Shown here: positions 27,579 to 36,394 of the stretch, one piece after another
How positions within the stretch are numbered: the stretch's first letter is position 1
Layout: each line of letters opens with the position of its first letter
Origin: Demequina sp.
Lineage (GTDB): Bacteria > Actinomycetota > Actinomycetes > Actinomycetales > Demequinaceae
DNA: 64,000 bases
Direction of reading: 5' to 3'
Assembly (NCBI GenBank): GCA_030148645.1
Contig: JASBTB010000014.1
Location: 22,166-86,165 of the forward strand
Notes under the pieces: model-generated
Seen by the model: the letters and a program-made list of their open reading frames with translations, nothing else
What the model was told of the DNA's origin: nothing
Databases searched by the model: none
Made by a program: the position numbers and the translations under genes

Positions 27579-28681
27579 TGGTCGAGTTCCCTTCCGAGGC
27601 GGAGCACCATGGCGTGCGACCACAGCAGGGGTGTGGCAACCTCACCCCACTTGTCGATCCACTGGTGGCGGTGTTCGGGTGCCAGCAGGTGGCGGTCAAC
27701 TTGTTCGGGAAGCTCGAGGGACGCGGTGGCCGTCGACATCGCCCACGCGAGGTAATCGGCTGCGCGATCAGTGTCGCCGAGCGCGGCGCGCGCGAGGCCC
27801 GCGAAGCAGCTGAGCAGCGGCCACTGGCCGCCTCCGTAGAACGTGTCTGCGGCAAAGCGATGCATCCCGCCGTCCACGGCCAGTGCAGACTCGACCGCCT
27901 CGACGGTGGCTCGAGCGACCGGGTGGTCGGCGGGGATGAAGCCGAGCGGTGCGATGAGGGCGGTGAGCGACGCGTCGACGGCCGTAGAGCCGACCCACTT
28001 GATGAGGTGGCCGTCGACCACCCCTTCCGTGAGGACGACGCCGCGAATCGCAGCGGCGGTCGAGGCGGCGAGATGGGCGCGCGCCTGATCGAGCACGCCC
28101 ATGCGGGACGCGGCCTCAAGACCGGCGCCGACGCAACCGAGCGTCGACACGTGAATCTGTTCGTCGTGTTCCTCCCACCAGTCGAAGCAGGGGCGATCCC
28201 ATGAGGAAACCAGGTAGTCGACTGTGAGGGCGACGGCGTCCGTGTAGGGGGAAAGGTCGACGCCGTGACGCGTCGCATGGGCGTCGAGCGCCCACAGCCA
28301 GGTGCCGAACCCGTCGAGTTGGAAGTCCCACCACTCGTCGCTGGCGCCGCGGTGACCGTCGAAGGTGAAGCGGGCGGGCAACATGTCGTGGTCGGCGAGC
28401 GGTTCACCCGCGCCTGCTGCCGCCACTGCCGCGCGAATGTCGTCGCGGTACAGGCGCACCACACGCGCGCACCACGCGAAGAAGGCGTCGACGGAGGCGA
28501 CGTCGCCCGCCGCAGACATTCCGTCGGCGATGAAGGCGCCGTCGCGGAACCAACAGAATCCCTGATACGCGGGGAAGGTGGGGCTGGCCGGGTAGGCGCC
28601 CTCCGGGGTCTGGAGGGAGCGGATGAGGGCGCGGGAATGGTCGAGAAGGGCGCGATCGGGCAAGGATGCGACCGGGGTCAT
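27575..28681 (-). CDS. GH15-like (alpha/alpha)6 glucoside hydrolase
   Basis: A 368-residue protein resembling the catalytic barrel of GH15 glucoamylases and isomaltose glucohydrolases. Marks are the substrate-site stretch QGFCWFRDGAFIADGMS, EWWDFQLDGFGTWLWAL, and CFDWWEEHDEQIHVSTLG, where the Glu pair sits in the usual acid position. No signal peptide is present, so an imported alpha-glucoside (isomaltose-like) is the likely substrate. It is coupled to the GH31 gene by ATGA. Family assignment rests on motif recognition and is less certain than for GH31. Confidence 0.68.
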   Translation of the reverse strand: MTPVASLPDRALLDHSRALIRSLQTPEGAYPASPTFPAYQGFCWFRDGAFIADGMSAAGDVASVDAFFAWCARVVRLYRDDIRAAVAAAGAGEPLADHDMLPARFTFDGHRGASDEWWDFQLDGFGTWLWALDAHATRHGVDLSPYTDAVALTVDYLVSSWDRPCFDWWEEHDEQIHVSTLGCVGAGLEAASRMGVLDQARAHLAASTAAAIRGVVLTEGVVDGHLIKWVGSTAVDASLTALIAPLGFIPADHPVARATVEAVESALAVDGGMHRFAADTFYGGGQWPLLSCFAGLARAALGDTDRAADYLAWAMSTATASLELPEQVDRHLLAPEHRHQWIDKWGEVATPLLWSHAMVLRLGRELDQ

Positions 28682-28718
28682 GAGGGTACTCGATTCTGGA
28701 CGTCGGGGTAGGCTCGCA

Positions 28719-28759
28719 GGGCCCGGTGGCGGCGAATTCTGGGCGCCGCCACCGGGCCC
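28719..28759 (-). terminator. 16-bp perfect hairpin between binding-protein and GH15-like genes
   Basis: GGGCCCGGTGGCGGCG (28719-28734) and its exact complement (28744-28759) enclose a 9-nt loop. In the direction of transcription no U-run follows. Such a stem after a binding-protein gene commonly protects the upstream mRNA and lowers downstream expression. Confidence 0.6.
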
Positions 28760-28767
28760 TCGTTGCG

Positions 28768-30039
28768 TCAGCCGAGGAGGTCGTTGATGCGTGAGGCGGC
28801 AGAGGCGATGGCGTCCTCCACCGACTTGCGACCTGCAGCTGCTTCCGTCAACTCGGCACCGACGATGTCCTGCATCTCGGCCTGGTTGTCGCCGATGACG
28901 GGTGGTAACGCAATGCCGTCGAGCGAGTCGAATACGGCCTGACGATTGTCAGGCGCGCCCTGGTCGAGGTAGGTGGCCAGCAGCGCGTCGTCTGCGATGG
29001 CTGGGAGTTCCCAACCGGTGCTCAAACGTGTGTCCACCATCACCTGAGAACTGGTGAGGTACTCGGCGAACTTCTGCGCCGCATCCGTGTTCGCCGAGTT
29101 CGCGGAGACGGCCACGGCGTTGGAGAACACGGCTGAAGCGTTGGTGGCATCGCCTGGTTCCACCGCGATGTCCCACGCGAAACTGCTGTCGGCGGCCGCG
29201 CCGAACATCCAGATGCCCGAGTGCCACATGGCAAGTTTGCCGTCGGCCCACAGGCTCGTGTCGAAGTCCGGGGTGCCGGCGCCCTGTTCGGCGGTGGGCA
29301 TCGTCGACCCCGACTTGCCCACGAGCCACTGCGCAGCGGCAATACCCTCGGGCGAGTCGAACGCCACGGAGGTGCCGTCGTCGCTGAGGAACTGGCCGCC
29401 CGCCTGCACGAGTGCCTTGTAGAACTCGTAGTAGGAAATCGGCTGGTAGTCGCCCCACACTCCTGCGTCAGTGTCGGTCAACGCTTCGGCGGCCGCCTTC
29501 TCGTCAGCCCACGTCCACTCGGACGTCGGGTAGCCGATGCCTGCAGCATCGAAGAGGTCCTTGTTGAAAAACAGGACGACCGTCGAGAACGACGTCGGCA
29601 GCGCATAGGAGACGCCGTCGGTCTGGTATGCCGCGGCAATGTCGCCGCGGTACACCGAGGTGTCGACGCCCTCTAGGGCGGCGAAGGCGCCAGCCGACTG
29701 GTATGTCGGGTAGGTGGCGTACTCGATGTCGAACACGTCGGCTGTGGTGCCAGCCGCCAGGTCGGTTTGGAGGGCGGTGAAGTAGTCGGCGTAGGGCAAC
29801 GTCGTCACCTCGACGGTGATGCCGGGGTTGTCCGCCTCGAATGCAGAGACGATGGTGGCCAGGTTGTCTTCATTGCCGCCGTTCGAGATGAAGTTCGAAT
29901 ACGTGATGGTGACCGGCTCGGCTGAGCCGGAGGTGGCGTCCCCCGGTGATGCGGTGGGCTCGGCGCTCGACGAGCACGCAGTGAGCGCCAGTGCGAGGGC
30001 GGCGGCGATGCCGACCCCGGCGATTGCTGACTTTTTCAT
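28768..30039 (-). CDS. Sugar ABC transporter substrate-binding lipoprotein
   Basis: A 423-residue family-1 solute-binding protein. The signal peptide ends in a lipobox (ALALTACSSS, Cys 22), so it is a lipoprotein on the outer face of the membrane. The mature part has the usual features: ITYSNFISNGG start, VFDIEYATYPTYQSAGAF, WTWADEKAAAEAL and LWADGKLAMWHSGIWMF. It captures the sugar for the two permeases downstream in the operon (31852-30073 on the minus strand). The associated hydrolases suggest an alpha-glucoside. Confidence 0.9.
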   Translation of the reverse strand: MKKSAIAGVGIAAALALALTACSSSAEPTASPGDATSGSAEPVTITYSNFISNGGNEDNLATIVSAFEADNPGITVEVTTLPYADYFTALQTDLAAGTTADVFDIEYATYPTYQSAGAFAALEGVDTSVYRGDIAAAYQTDGVSYALPTSFSTVVLFFNKDLFDAAGIGYPTSEWTWADEKAAAEALTDTDAGVWGDYQPISYYEFYKALVQAGGQFLSDDGTSVAFDSPEGIAAAQWLVGKSGSTMPTAEQGAGTPDFDTSLWADGKLAMWHSGIWMFGAAADSSFAWDIAVEPGDATNASAVFSNAVAVSANSANTDAAQKFAEYLTSSQVMVDTRLSTGWELPAIADDALLATYLDQGAPDNRQAVFDSLDGIALPPVIGDNQAEMQDIVGAELTEAAAGRKSVEDAIASAASRINDLLG

Positions 30040-30072
30040 GGGATTTCCTTCGTTTTCTGGGTGGTGCCCGGG

Positions 30073-30888
30073 CTACTTGATTCCCGAGCCTGCTACGCCC
30101 TGAATGATGTACTTCTGGGCGAAGATGTAGAGGGCGAGCATGGGTATGATGCTCACCACGGAGCCGGCCATCATGACGTCCCATTGGGTGGTGAATTGCC
30201 CTTGGAGGGATGCCAGGGCGAGCGGCAAAGTCTTGAGTTCGTCGGAGCGCAGGATGACGAGCGGCCATAGGAACGCATTCCAACTGCTCATGAAGGCGAA
30301 GATGCCAAAGGTGGCCGTCGCAGGGCGGACGTTGGGCATGACGATCCGCGCGAACGTGTGGACATGGCTGGCGCCGTCCAACATGGCCGCCTCGTCGAGC
30401 TCGCGTGGCACCGTCGCCATCGCCTGGCGCAGCAGGAAGACGCCAAACGCGCTCGCCATCGATGGCAGCAGCACGCCGAGGTAGGAGTTCACTAGGCCAA
30501 GTGACTTCATCTGGTCGAACAGCGGCACCAGCAGCACCTGCATCGGGATCATCATGGTCGCCAGGTACAGCGCGAACGCGGCACGCTTGCCCGGGAAATC
30601 GAAGCGACTGAACGCGTACGCAGCGAGTGCGGACGTGGTCACCTGGATAGCGGTCACAGCGATCGCGAGCCCCACCGAGTTGACCACGGAACGGCCGAAG
30701 CTGGTGGCGGAGAAGAGCGTGCGGTAGGCGTCAAGCGACGGTTCATCGGGGATGAGGTTCGGTGTCGCGGACAGGCCTGCACCAGATGTGACCGAGGTGA
30801 TGACGGTCCACAGGAAGGGGAACACCATCGCCAGAGCGCCGACCGACAGGACGGACGCCAGGATCCATGAGCGCCTCGACCTAGGCAT
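30073..30888 (-). CDS. Sugar ABC transporter permease (MalG type)
   Basis: A 271-residue permease with six spans. The EAA loop reads ELDEAAMLDGASHVHTFARIVMPNVRP. MalG-type features are the short N-terminus and the ending QKYIIQGVAGSGIK. It overlaps the upstream permease by 8 nt. No ATPase gene is in the operon; in Actinobacteria a shared MsiK-like ATPase elsewhere usually serves. Confidence 0.92.
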   Translation of the reverse strand: MPRSRRSWILASVLSVGALAMVFPFLWTVITSVTSGAGLSATPNLIPDEPSLDAYRTLFSATSFGRSVVNSVGLAIAVTAIQVTTSALAAYAFSRFDFPGKRAAFALYLATMMIPMQVLLVPLFDQMKSLGLVNSYLGVLLPSMASAFGVFLLRQAMATVPRELDEAAMLDGASHVHTFARIVMPNVRPATATFGIFAFMSSWNAFLWPLVILRSDELKTLPLALASLQGQFTTQWDVMMAGSVVSIIPMLALYIFAQKYIIQGVAGSGIK

Positions 30889-31852
30889 AGTTCACCCACT
30901 TCCGTTCGCCGCGGATCTGGATCAGGGTGATCATGAGGATCACGGCGAACAGCAGCATCGACAGCGCGGACGCCATCCCAGCCTGGCCATACCGGAACGT
31001 CAGGTCGTACACACGCGCGACGACGACCTCGGACGAGCCGTTCGGTCCCCCTCCCGTCATCGCGTACACCTGGTCGAAGACCTGGAAGCCGTTGATGAGC
31101 GAGATGATCACCACAAAGAAGATTTGGGGCGACAGGAGCGGCAGCGTGACGGACCGCAGGCGGCTGAACCAGCCCACTCCATCGAGTGTGGCGGCCTCTT
31201 GAACGTCCGTGGGGATGGTCTGCAGTCCTGCGAGCAGGAGCACCATCACATAGCCGAGGTCTTTCCACGCCGACGCGAGGATGATCGACGGCATCGACCA
31301 CGCGGGGTCCGTCCACCATCCGGGCCCGTCGATACCGAAGTTCGCCAAGACGGTGTTGACGATGCCGACCGAAGGGTTGAGGAGCCAACGCCAGACGATC
31401 GCTACGGCGATCCACGAGGTGACGACGGGCAGGAAGTAGACGCCGCGAAGCAGGTTGCGGCCACGGAACGCACGGTTGAGTCCGAGGGCGAGCGTCAGGC
31501 CGCCGACGAAGGTCAGTGGAAGGGTGCCAGCGACGTAGTACAGCGTCTGACCGAACACCACGAGCGTGTCCGGGTCGGCGAAAAGGTCCCGATAGTTGCT
31601 GAGGCCGGTCCACCGCATAGGGCTGATGAGGTTCCACGTGTGGAGGCTTGCCCAGGCTGCGCGGAACATCGGGACCACCACGAATGCGACCAAGGGTATG
31701 GCCGAGGGGGCAAGAAACAGGTACGCGATCGTTGCGGTCTTGGCGCGACGGGCTCGCGACGTCGGGCCAGGTCGACGCACGCGGCTCAGCGGCTTCGCCG
31801 GGTTTGGCGATACGGGGGCGGCTGCCGTGCCGACGGTGGCGCTGCGGTTCAC
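30881..31852 (-). CDS. Sugar ABC transporter permease (MalF type)
   Basis: A 323-residue permease with a basic N-terminus and six spans. The EAA loop is DVQEAATLDGVGWFSRLRSVTLP, and SNYRDLFADPDTLVVFGQTLYYV is typical of the family. It pairs with the downstream MalG-type protein. Its start overlaps the ROK regulator stop (ATGA), so regulator and transporter are coupled. Confidence 0.92.
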   Translation of the reverse strand: MNRSATVGTAAAPVSPNPAKPLSRVRRPGPTSRARRAKTATIAYLFLAPSAIPLVAFVVVPMFRAAWASLHTWNLISPMRWTGLSNYRDLFADPDTLVVFGQTLYYVAGTLPLTFVGGLTLALGLNRAFRGRNLLRGVYFLPVVTSWIAVAIVWRWLLNPSVGIVNTVLANFGIDGPGWWTDPAWSMPSIILASAWKDLGYVMVLLLAGLQTIPTDVQEAATLDGVGWFSRLRSVTLPLLSPQIFFVVIISLINGFQVFDQVYAMTGGGPNGSSEVVVARVYDLTFRYGQAGMASALSMLLFAVILMITLIQIRGERKWVNYA

Positions 31853-33060
31853 GACGGGTCACTTGCGGCGGAGTCGATGAGTCGCGCGCGCACGAGCCTT
31901 CCCTGCTCGCCCGACACGCCGTCGGCGTCAAACGGGGTGGACAGCACGAGAGAGGCTGCGCCTTGGGCCCAGCGGTCGTCTTGCCAGCCCTCGACCGCGA
32001 CCTCGATGCCCCTTTTGCGGGACATGACGGACGCCCGCAGGGCAGGCTCGAAGCCCATGGACCAGTGCGTCCACGACTCGGCTCCCTCGCCGAGGATGAC
32101 GATCAGTTCGGGATCGAGAGTATTGACGACGCCAGCGATGGCGCGTCCCAAGAGGTGTCCCGCCTCCGCGAAGATGCGCTGCGCGGCCTCGTTTGCGCCG
32201 CTGGCGACCGTGGCGAGGGCGGTGATGCCCGCGTCGGCGCCGATGACGCCTTCGCGGCGAGCCGTCTCGATGAGCGCCGACTGGCCGATGAGCGACTCAA
32301 GGCATCCGAGCGCGCCGCACTGGCAGCGCGGCCCGTTCTCCGCCACGGGGATGTGCCCGATCTCGCCGGCATTTCCCGAGTGGCCGCGTACCACGGCGCC
32401 GCCAGCCACGATGCCTGCGCCGATGCCGGTTCCGATCGTGACCACCAGGAAGTTGTCGTGACCGCGCCCTGTTCCAAACAGCGACTCCGCGAGAGCCAGA
32501 GCGTTGACGTTGTTGTCGATGAGCACGGGCAGGCCGGTCGCTTTGCGCAGGGCAAGACCCAAGGGTAGTTGGCTCCAGCCGAGTTGGGTTGAGTCGACCA
32601 CTCCCGCACTTTGCTCGAGGACGTTGCCGGGCAGTCCTACGCCGACTCCCAGGAGGTTCGTGTGAGTGGAGTTGGCGCAGAAGTCGCTCACGGTGTCGGT
32701 CAGTCGCGCGAGCGCCATGGTGTGTCCCGCATCGAATGGTTCCGTCGCGGTGCGGGTCACGACCCCGCCGAGGCCCACTTCGACGAGCGTGAGGTGATCC
32801 GGTGCGACCTTGACGCCGATGGCGCCGAAACTGCCAGCCGTTAGACCGAGTAACTGGGCTGGGCGCCCGCCACGGGACGGGCTGTGCTCGAGTTCCGTGA
32901 GTAGGCCGTCGCCAAGAAGGTCCCTGGTCAACTTGGTGATGAGGGCGGGGGACAGTCCGAGACTGCGAGCCAGGTCGGCGCGCGAGGAGGCGCCATGCGC
33001 GCCGATATGCGCGAGGATGGCTGCCCGATTGGTGTCGGTGCGGACCGAAGAAATCGCCAC
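31849..33060 (-). CDS. ROK-family transcriptional regulator
   Basis: A 403-residue ROK repressor. An N-terminal winged helix (NRAAILAHIGAHGASSRADLARSLGLS) precedes the sugar-kinase-like fold with GVGVGLPGNVLEQSAGVV, VLIDNNVNALALAESLFG, the ATP/sugar motif TIGTGIGAGIVAGGAVV and the zinc motif GHIPVAENGPRCQCGALGCLESL. Most such proteins bind sugar and control the adjacent uptake operon, here the whole minus-strand unit. AAAGGAG lies 7 nt before GTG 33060. The direct repeats just upstream are its probable autoregulatory operator. Confidence 0.9.
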   Translation of the reverse strand: MAISSVRTDTNRAAILAHIGAHGASSRADLARSLGLSPALITKLTRDLLGDGLLTELEHSPSRGGRPAQLLGLTAGSFGAIGVKVAPDHLTLVEVGLGGVVTRTATEPFDAGHTMALARLTDTVSDFCANSTHTNLLGVGVGLPGNVLEQSAGVVDSTQLGWSQLPLGLALRKATGLPVLIDNNVNALALAESLFGTGRGHDNFLVVTIGTGIGAGIVAGGAVVRGHSGNAGEIGHIPVAENGPRCQCGALGCLESLIGQSALIETARREGVIGADAGITALATVASGANEAAQRIFAEAGHLLGRAIAGVVNTLDPELIVILGEGAESWTHWSMGFEPALRASVMSRKRGIEVAVEGWQDDRWAQGAASLVLSTPFDADGVSGEQGRLVRARLIDSAASDPS

Positions 33061-33077
33061 AGTCGAACTCCTTTATT

Positions 33078-33103
33078 TACAACTAAAGAAAAACTACAAC
33101 TAA
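33078..33103 (-). promoter_or_regulatory. Direct repeats upstream of the ROK operon (candidate operator)
   Basis: On the minus strand TTAGTTGTA occurs twice with a 17-bp period, in an AT-rich stretch 18-43 bp before the ROK start. A TTAGTT / 18 bp / TAAATA promoter could overlap it. ROK operators often contain TTAGTT/AACTAA elements. Confidence 0.5.
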
Positions 33104-33181
33104 GTAGTAGGGCATGTCAATCGTGGCCCACTGCGGCGTCGCGGTGCCGCGTGGCGGCATGGCATGAGTGATGATGGGGGG

Positions 33182-33508
33182 GTGAGCAGCGAAGACCTGG
33201 AGAACTACGAGACCGAGGCTGAACTGGCCCTGTACCGCGAGTACAGGGACATTGTCGGGCTGTTCCGCTACGTGGTGGAGACCGAGCGGCGCTTCTACCT
33301 GGCGAACAAGGTGGATCTCCAGGTGCGCTCCGCTGGCGCCGACATCTACTTCGAAGTCACCATGGCCGATGCCTGGGTGTGGGACGTCTACCGTTCCGCG
33401 CGGCTGGTCAAGAACGTGCGGGTGCTGACATTCAAGGACGTCAACGTGGAAGAGCTCGACCACGACGACGCTATGCCCGACATGCGTCAGTTGCGTGGCG
33501 GGCGCTAA
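33182..33508 (+). CDS. DUF2469 protein
   Basis: A 108-residue acidic protein of the actinobacterial DUF2469 family (EDLENYETEAELALYREYRDIVGLFRYVVETERRFYL). Function unknown; the family is strongly conserved beside yraN-comM-dprA. GTG 33182 with GGGGG upstream gives the usual family N-terminus; the ORF-track ATG is six codons earlier. The 232-bp gap after it (33509-33740) shows no clear signal. Confidence 0.85.
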   Translation: MSSEDLENYETEAELALYREYRDIVGLFRYVVETERRFYLANKVDLQVRSAGADIYFEVTMADAWVWDVYRSARLVKNVRVLTFKDVNVEELDHDDAMPDMRQLRGGR

Positions 33509-33740
33509 AACTCGACAGCGGGCGCCTGCTCGGCCTGGCTCGGGTACACCGATGTGCGAGCGCGGCGTGTTGACGCCACCGTGACGCTCCCCAAGGTCGC
33601 GGCGACACCCCCACGAAGGCGCCGCCGCGTCGGAGACTTGGTCGTACCCAGGTTGCCTGCGGCGGCGTCTTCCCCAGCCGTGCCTGCGTGCACCCGCAGT
33701 CGAGTCCGCAGCCCCGCCACGGTAGTGGGGGAGGTGGCAC

Positions 33741-34097
33741 ATGGCGGCGAAGGACGCGGTGGGACGATACGGGGAACGCGTGGTCGCGCAGCGGCTCACA
33801 ACGCTCGGCTGGGAAGTGCTCGAACGCAACTGGCGATGCGCCATCGGCGAACTCGACATCGTCGCGGTCGACCATGACTGCATCGTCGCGGTCGAGGTCA
33901 AGACCAGGCGCAGCGTGACCTACGGCTCTGCCCTCGAGGCGGTCACACCCGTCAAAGTCGCCCGGATCCGTAGGTTGCTCGCCGCGTGGTTGGCATCGCA
34001 AACTCGAACGTTCACCGAAATGCGCATCGACGTGGTCGGGGTCACGCTGCCCGCTGCCGGGGCCGCGCAGATTGAGCACGTGCGGGGCGCCGCATGA
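33741..34097 (+). CDS. yraN: YraN family putative endonuclease-like protein (UPF0102)
   Basis: A 118-residue UPF0102 protein of the Holliday-junction-resolvase-like fold, with GRYGERVVAQRLTTLGWEVLERNWRC, GELDIVAVD and the EVKTRR motif that carries the putative catalytic Glu and Lys. Its role is not established. It overlaps comM by ATGA, the usual yraN-comM-dprA order. Confidence 0.9.
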   Translation: MAAKDAVGRYGERVVAQRLTTLGWEVLERNWRCAIGELDIVAVDHDCIVAVEVKTRRSVTYGSALEAVTPVKVARIRRLLAAWLASQTRTFTEMRIDVVGVTLPAAGAAQIEHVRGAA

Positions 34098-35020
34098 TCG
34101 GCCGCACTCGGTCCGTGGCGCTGACCGGCGTGCGCGGCCACCTCATCGACGTGGAAGCACACCTCGCGGCATCGCTCCCGGCGTTCACCCTGGTGGGACT
34201 TCCCGATACCTCCCTTCACGAGGCACGCGACCGCGTCCGGGCCGCCGTGGCGTCGTCCAGTCTGGTGTGGCCGCAGCGGCGCATCACCGTCAACCTCTCG
34301 CCCGCTTCTTTACCCAAGTCGGGGTCGGTGACGGACCTGGCGATCGCAGTGGCGGTGATGGCCGCCGCGGGAATGATCGCGCCAGCGTCCGCAGCGCGAG
34401 CGGTTCACCTGGGCGAACTTGGTCTCGACGGTCAGGTGCGCCCCGTGCGCGGCGTGCTGCCGTCCGTGGTGGCCGCCGTCGAGGCGGGTTGTCCCCAGGT
34501 CGTCGTTCCCCAGGCGAACGCCGACGAGGCGAGCCTGGTGCCCGGTGCGGCGGTCACCGCCGTGGATTCGCTCGCGCAACTCGCGGCCATGTACGGCAAC
34601 GGCGATGCCCGTCCCACCGCCAGGGGCCCCGCCGCGATTCGACAGTCAGATGCGGCCGCCGAGCAGCCTGTAGCTGACATGGTGGATGTGCGCGGCCAGA
34701 CGGAGCCCCGCTGGGCGCTAGAGGTGGCGGCTGCAGGAGGTCACCACCTGCTGATGGTCGGGCCGCCAGGGGCCGGGAAGACGATGCTTGCCTCGCGCCT
34801 GCCGGGGATCCTGCCCGACATGGATCCTGCCGACGCGCTGGCCGCGACCTCGATTCACTCCGTCGCCGGCACCCTGGATGCTTCGCAGGGATTGCTCACG
34901 CGCCCTCCGTTCGAGGCGCCCCACCACTCGGCCTCGTCTGCCGCAATCGTCGGGGGAGGTGCGCGGCTGGCCAGGCCGGGGGCCATATCGCGTGCGCACG
35001 GGGGCGTGCTGTTCCTCGAT
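34094..35020 (+). pseudogene. comM: ComM/YifB 5' part, interrupted by the integrative element
   Basis: 309 codons of a Mg-chelatase-like ComM protein: the S5-like N-terminal domain (VALTGVRGHLIDVEAHLA), Walker A GPPGAGKTMLAS and GGVLFLD, where the gene is cut after the Walker B Asp. ComM is a helicase that extends branches during natural transformation. The frame runs on into the element for 69 foreign codons and stops at 35230 on the capsid start codon (ATGA). The fused protein lacks the Walker B Glu, sensor and C-terminal parts and should be inactive. The 3' part is at 45963-46556; the two add to 506 codons, the normal ComM length. Confidence 0.93.
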
Positions 35021-35022
35021 GA
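35021..35022 (+). other. attL crossover dinucleotide (GA)
   Basis: The left junction reads CTCGAT-GA-TGCGGG. The right junction shares only GA at the matching place, as expected for a serine integrase with a 2-bp crossover. Confidence 0.8.
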
Positions 35023-35069
35023 TGCGGGAAAGTTGATATTACCTGTACGCAACGCTCCACAGTTCACGA

Positions 35070-35075
35070 TATACT
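35070..35075 (+). promoter_or_regulatory. -10 element (TATACT) before the capsid gene
   Basis: TATACT lies about 150 bp before the capsid start in the element's left end (35023-35226). No good -35 is seen. The leader contains a short GCCGG/CCGGC hairpin. Confidence 0.35.
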
Positions 35076-35226
35076 TGAACCAAGGACGAAGCCCAGAGGG
35101 CAAGTCACACACCGTCAGAGGCGGTGGACAGCCGGCCAGACCGGCATGTGCCAGCGGCACAGTTCACAGCAACCGGCCCGCGCTATCAGCGCAGTTGGCC
35201 ACGCCACCCCCTCTGGAGGTACCGCC

Positions 35227-36303
35227 ATGACGCGCGGAATCATGTCTGCATCGGATGTCCCCTCGACCACAATCGACGGCGAAGACATCAACACCATCTG
35301 GGCCGAATTCCAGGCCACGCTTGACCTCGCGAACGAGCACCGTTCTGCGATCGCCGAGCTCTTCACCTACACGACCACACTCGAGTCCGACCTCGTCGCT
35401 CAGATGAGCACTGAGGATGACTTCGAGGAAGCCTCAGAATTCGGTGTCCCGACCTCGATCAACCAGAACTTCGAGAAGCTGCGTATCGGCTTCCCGCTGA
35501 GCTGGTTCGACAAGGCCACCCGCTTCACGTGGAAGTTCCTCAGGGACGCCACCTCCGAGCAAGTGCGCACAGTCCACTCCCAGGCGCTCGAGGCTGACAA
35601 CCGCCTCGTGTTCCGTGGCGTGATGAACGCGCTCCTCGGTGGCGTCTCCCGCCAGAACGAGAAGGGGACTGCGGTCTACCCGCTGTGGAACGCGGACTCC
35701 GTTGTGCCGCCAGCCTTCGCGGGCAACACGTTCGCGGGAACGCACACCCACTACCTGACCACCAATTCCGCCAACATCGACGGCGAGGACATCAAGGACC
35801 TCATCACGCACATCACCCACCACGGCTACGGGACCAACCCTGGCGAGCGTGTGATTGTGCTTGCCAACCCTGCACAGACCGAGGACATTCGCGGCTTGCG
35901 CGTCGCGGATGGGTCGCCCTTCGACTTCATCACGTCTGACGGTGCCCCGGCGTACCTCACGACTGAGTCGTTGGTCGGTGAGCGTCCTCCGTCGACGTTT
36001 GAGGGGCTCAAGGTCATCGGCAGCTTCGGAGATGCGTGGGTGGTCGAGGACCACTTCGTGCCGTCTGGCTACGTGATCGCGCTCGCGACCGCTGGGCGCA
36101 ACTCGCCCAGCAACCCCCTCGCATTCCGCGAGCACATTCGACCTGAGTACTCGGGCCTGCGCCAGATCCCTGGATCGAACGCGCAGTACCCGCTCGCCCA
36201 GGCCTACTACTCGCGGGGTTTCGGGGTCGGCGTACGCCACCGTGGAGCCGCGGCGGTGATGCAGGTGACTGTGAGCACCACGTACACGGCTCCGACCATC
36301 TAG
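35227..36303 (+). CDS. HK97-fold-like major capsid protein
   Basis: A 358-residue protein resembling actinophage and prophage major capsid proteins. It has an acidic helical N-terminus, a middle region likely to be the E-loop and P-domain (QNFEKLRIGFPLSWFDKATRF), and a C-terminal PxY-type A-domain ending RGFGVGVRHRGAAAVMQV, which I recognise from capsid annotations. GGAGG lies 8 nt before ATG 35227, and that ATG overlaps the stop of the fused comM frame. No scaffold, protease or portal gene adjoins. Assignment is by motif resemblance, not by structure; encapsulin-like shell proteins are the main alternative. Confidence 0.62.
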   Translation: MTRGIMSASDVPSTTIDGEDINTIWAEFQATLDLANEHRSAIAELFTYTTTLESDLVAQMSTEDDFEEASEFGVPTSINQNFEKLRIGFPLSWFDKATRFTWKFLRDATSEQVRTVHSQALEADNRLVFRGVMNALLGGVSRQNEKGTAVYPLWNADSVVPPAFAGNTFAGTHTHYLTTNSANIDGEDIKDLITHITHHGYGTNPGERVIVLANPAQTEDIRGLRVADGSPFDFITSDGAPAYLTTESLVGERPPSTFEGLKVIGSFGDAWVVEDHFVPSGYVIALATAGRNSPSNPLAFREHIRPEYSGLRQIPGSNAQYPLAQAYYSRGFGVGVRHRGAAAVMQVTVSTTYTAPTI

Positions 36304-36307
36304 GACT

Positions 36308-36347
36308 CCGAGGGCGCCGAGCTTTGGTTGGGGTTCGGCGCCCTCGG
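36308..36347 (+). terminator. 13-bp hairpin after the capsid gene
   Basis: CCGAGGGCGCCGA (36308-36320) pairs with its exact complement (36335-36347) around a 14-nt loop, 5 bp after the capsid stop. A terminator or mRNA-stabilising stem is likely; no strong U-run follows. Confidence 0.6.
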
Positions 36348-36394
36348 TACATCTCAAACCAACCACCCAACCACCAACCAAGGAGAGTTCCATC

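Noticed and set aside
30752-32461. 569-codon plus-strand ORF over the permease and ROK genes
   Set aside because: Shadow of three well-recognised minus-strand genes; its composition is atypical and no domain is seen.
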